Origin: Nocardia ninae NBRC 108245
GTDB lineage: Bacteria; Actinomycetota; Actinomycetes; Mycobacteriales; Mycobacteriaceae
Direction of reading: 5' to 3'
DNA length: 64,000 nt
Assembly (NCBI RefSeq): GCF_007990755.1
Contig: NZ_BJXA01000002.1
Span: 248,001 to 312,000 of the forward strand
In this document: positions 62,786-64,000 of the stretch, in pieces
Layout: the number at the start of each line of letters is the position of its first letter
Numbering within the stretch: position 1 is the first letter of the stretch
Translations under genes and position numbers: made by a program
Notes under the pieces: generated by a model
Told to the model about the DNA's origin: nothing
What the model saw: only the letters and a program-made list of their open reading frames with translations
The model's database searches: none

Positions 62786-62968
62786 CTACCGGCGACGGCG
62801 CCAGTTCCACGAACGCGCCCCGGTGCCGACGCCGGCTAGGTGCAGTGCGACGAGCAGCAGTCCGAGGGTGGTGAGGGTGCCTGCGGTGATTTCGTCACCG
62901 AGGCTGGCATCGGTCAGATCGAACAGCAAAGCGAGCCCGAACGCGACAGCGGCGGCAATGGCCATCAT
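62786..62968 (-). CDS. Small two-helix membrane protein, 60 residues
   Basis: A 60-residue protein with two hydrophobic segments (AIAAAVAFGLALLFDLTD and TLTTLGLLLVALHLAGVG) and an Arg-rich tail. AGGAGG precedes ATG 62968 at ideal spacing. This arrangement is common among mycolata membrane peptides. Function unknown. Confidence 0.75.
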   Translation of the reverse strand: MMAIAAAVAFGLALLFDLTDASLGDEITAGTLTTLGLLLVALHLAGVGTGARSWNWRRRR

Positions 62969-63046
62969 GGTGAACCTCCTGTAGTGCCAGGGAATTACCC
63001 GATGTTCGTCCGCGCAACCATTGCCGTTGCGGAATTCTCGAAGAAC

Positions 63047-63065
63047 TTCTTAACGACATTAAGAA
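63047..63065. promoter_or_regulatory. Inverted repeat in the cutinase upstream region
   Basis: TTCTTAACGACATTAAGAA has perfect 7-bp arms and a 5-nt spacer. It lies in an AT-rich stretch 90 nt before the cutinase start and may be a regulator site. Confidence 0.5.
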
Positions 63066-63154
63066 CGACACTGCGGACAATTCATGATTGGAGAATTTGA
63101 TTTAACGTGGTCGGCGGATCGCCCAGCCGAAGAGACCGTGTGCAGGAGTCAGTG

Positions 63155-64000
63155 ATGCGTTCGTCCAAGCGCTATGTGGTCACCACGCTGGTGACCGTCG
63201 GCGTTGCCGTGGGTTCGTCCGGTGTCACCGCGGTGGCACACGCCGAACCAGCTACGTGCGCAGCAACATTCAACCTGTTCATCCCCGGCACCTGGGAGAC
63301 CGACGAGGATGCCGACCCGGCGCGGCCCATCGGCATGCTCGCGCCGATCGCGGAGGCCATTCAGCGCCAGCAGGGTCCGAGGTCCGAGATCTACTTCACG
63401 CCATACATGGCTCGCGCCTTCGACAACGGCTACACCTACGCCGACAGCAAGAACACCGCGCTGGAGAATGCCACCGCCGCGCTGCGTAATTACGGAACCC
63501 GCTGCCCGACAGCACGTTTCACTATCAATGGGTACAGTCAGGGTGCCGATGCCGCAGGCGATCTGGCCGCCGCCATCGGCAACGATCGCGGTCCGGTGCC
63601 CGCCGATCGCGTCCTGGCCGTCGGCCTGCTCGCCGACCCCGGCGCGGGCACACCGGGCGAGATCGTCGTCGGGCCGGGAACAGCGGGCACGGGCATCGCC
63701 GACCCGCGGCCGCAAGGCATGGGTAAACTTTCCGGCCGGGTCACCTCGATCTGCGATCCGAAAGACCTGTACTGCTCGATCCAGAAGAGCGCCAACCCAC
63801 TGCTCGGCGCGCTGGGCTCGATCCTGAGCAAGGCCCTCAGCGGTGGTGCGCCGCCACCGGACGCGAATTTCCCGATCGGCGCCGCGCTGACCTCGGACTT
63901 CTCCAAGGCGGACCTGCCAGGACTGGCGACCGCCGTGGCCGGGCTGACCGCAGGCCTCGCTGCCCCCTCGGGGGTCGATCTGGCCCAGGTCCGCGGCAGT
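63155..64000 (+). CDS. Cutinase-family secreted esterase (3' end outside window)
   Basis: The 282 visible residues start with a signal peptide (1-31, ending AHAEPATC) and contain the cutinase nucleophile motif INGYSQGADAAGDL near residue 126, plus SICDPKDLYC near 200 with the catalytic Asp and paired Cys. The family hydrolyses cutin, polyesters or lipid esters outside the cell. ATG 63155 has AGGAG. The serine hydrolase core is complete; the C-terminal extension is cut by the window end. Confidence 0.9.
   Translation, partial: MRSSKRYVVTTLVTVGVAVGSSGVTAVAHAEPATCAATFNLFIPGTWETDEDADPARPIGMLAPIAEAIQRQQGPRSEIYFTPYMARAFDNGYTYADSKNTALENATAALRNYGTRCPTARFTINGYSQGADAAGDLAAAIGNDRGPVPADRVLAVGLLADPGAGTPGEIVVGPGTAGTGIADPRPQGMGKLSGRVTSICDPKDLYCSIQKSANPLLGALGSILSKALSGGAPPPDANFPIGAALTSDFSKADLPGLATAVAGLTAGLAAPSGVDLAQVRGS

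Overview
The window is high-GC actinobacterial DNA, most probably from a Nocardia-like mycolata. This is an inference from the GTG starts, ATGA-coupled operons, leaderless promoters, furA-katG pair, GAF-ANTAR regulators, F420-type oxidoreductase, neocarzinostatin-fold proteins and cutinase. No rRNA, tRNA, CRISPR array, transposase or phage gene was seen.

Layout. 1-14.5 kb is general metabolism and stress: acyl-CoA synthetase with thioesterase, an XRE/MmyB regulator, an APC permease, an iron operon (haem-oxygenase-like, methyltransferase, CDGSH protein), a GAF-ANTAR regulator, a zinc alcohol dehydrogenase set and catalase KatE. 13.6-44.2 kb is a large accessory catabolic locus. 44.2-48.3 kb is a four-gene glycosyltransferase operon. 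48.5-64 kb holds three GAF-ANTAR regulators, a phosphoribosyltransferase, furA-katG, a CsbD protein, a GCS2 ligase, two acyl-CoA/F420-type metabolic units, a WYL regulator and a truncated-by-window cutinase.

The standout is the 13.6-44.2 kb locus. One tightly overlapping minus-strand operon (24121 down to 16409) encodes a tandem nitrilase, two proteins resembling plant red chlorophyll catabolite reductase (RCCR), a chlorophyllase-like alpha/beta hydrolase, a Rieske oxygenase, a protein of unknown function, an SDR resembling plant chlorophyll b reductase (NYC1/NOL), and an Asp/Glu-racemase-fold enzyme. Divergent from it are a polytopic transporter and two membrane-anchored neocarzinostatin-fold proteins. 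Around these lie an acyl-CoA-dehydrogenase-like flavoprotein, a class A flavin monooxygenase, two aldehyde dehydrogenases, two CaiB/BaiF CoA-transferases, an isochorismatase-fold amidohydrolase, HMG-CoA-lyase-like and CitE-like lyases, an MmgE/PrpD protein, a cyclase-family hydrolase and a dihydropyrimidinase-family cyclic amidohydrolase.

Nine copies of a 17-bp dyad, consensus GTTTCSnnnnnSGAAAC, sit at the promoters of these units, including that of an IclR-family regulator at 32305. I infer a single IclR regulon that takes up and degrades a chlorophyll-type tetrapyrrole: extracellular de-esterification, capture and import, ring opening and bilin reduction, then breakdown of pyrrole-derived maleimides by imide hydrolysis, deamidation, isomerisation, CoA activation and lyase cleavage. 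The homologies and the operator set are read from the sequence; the pathway order and substrate are inference.
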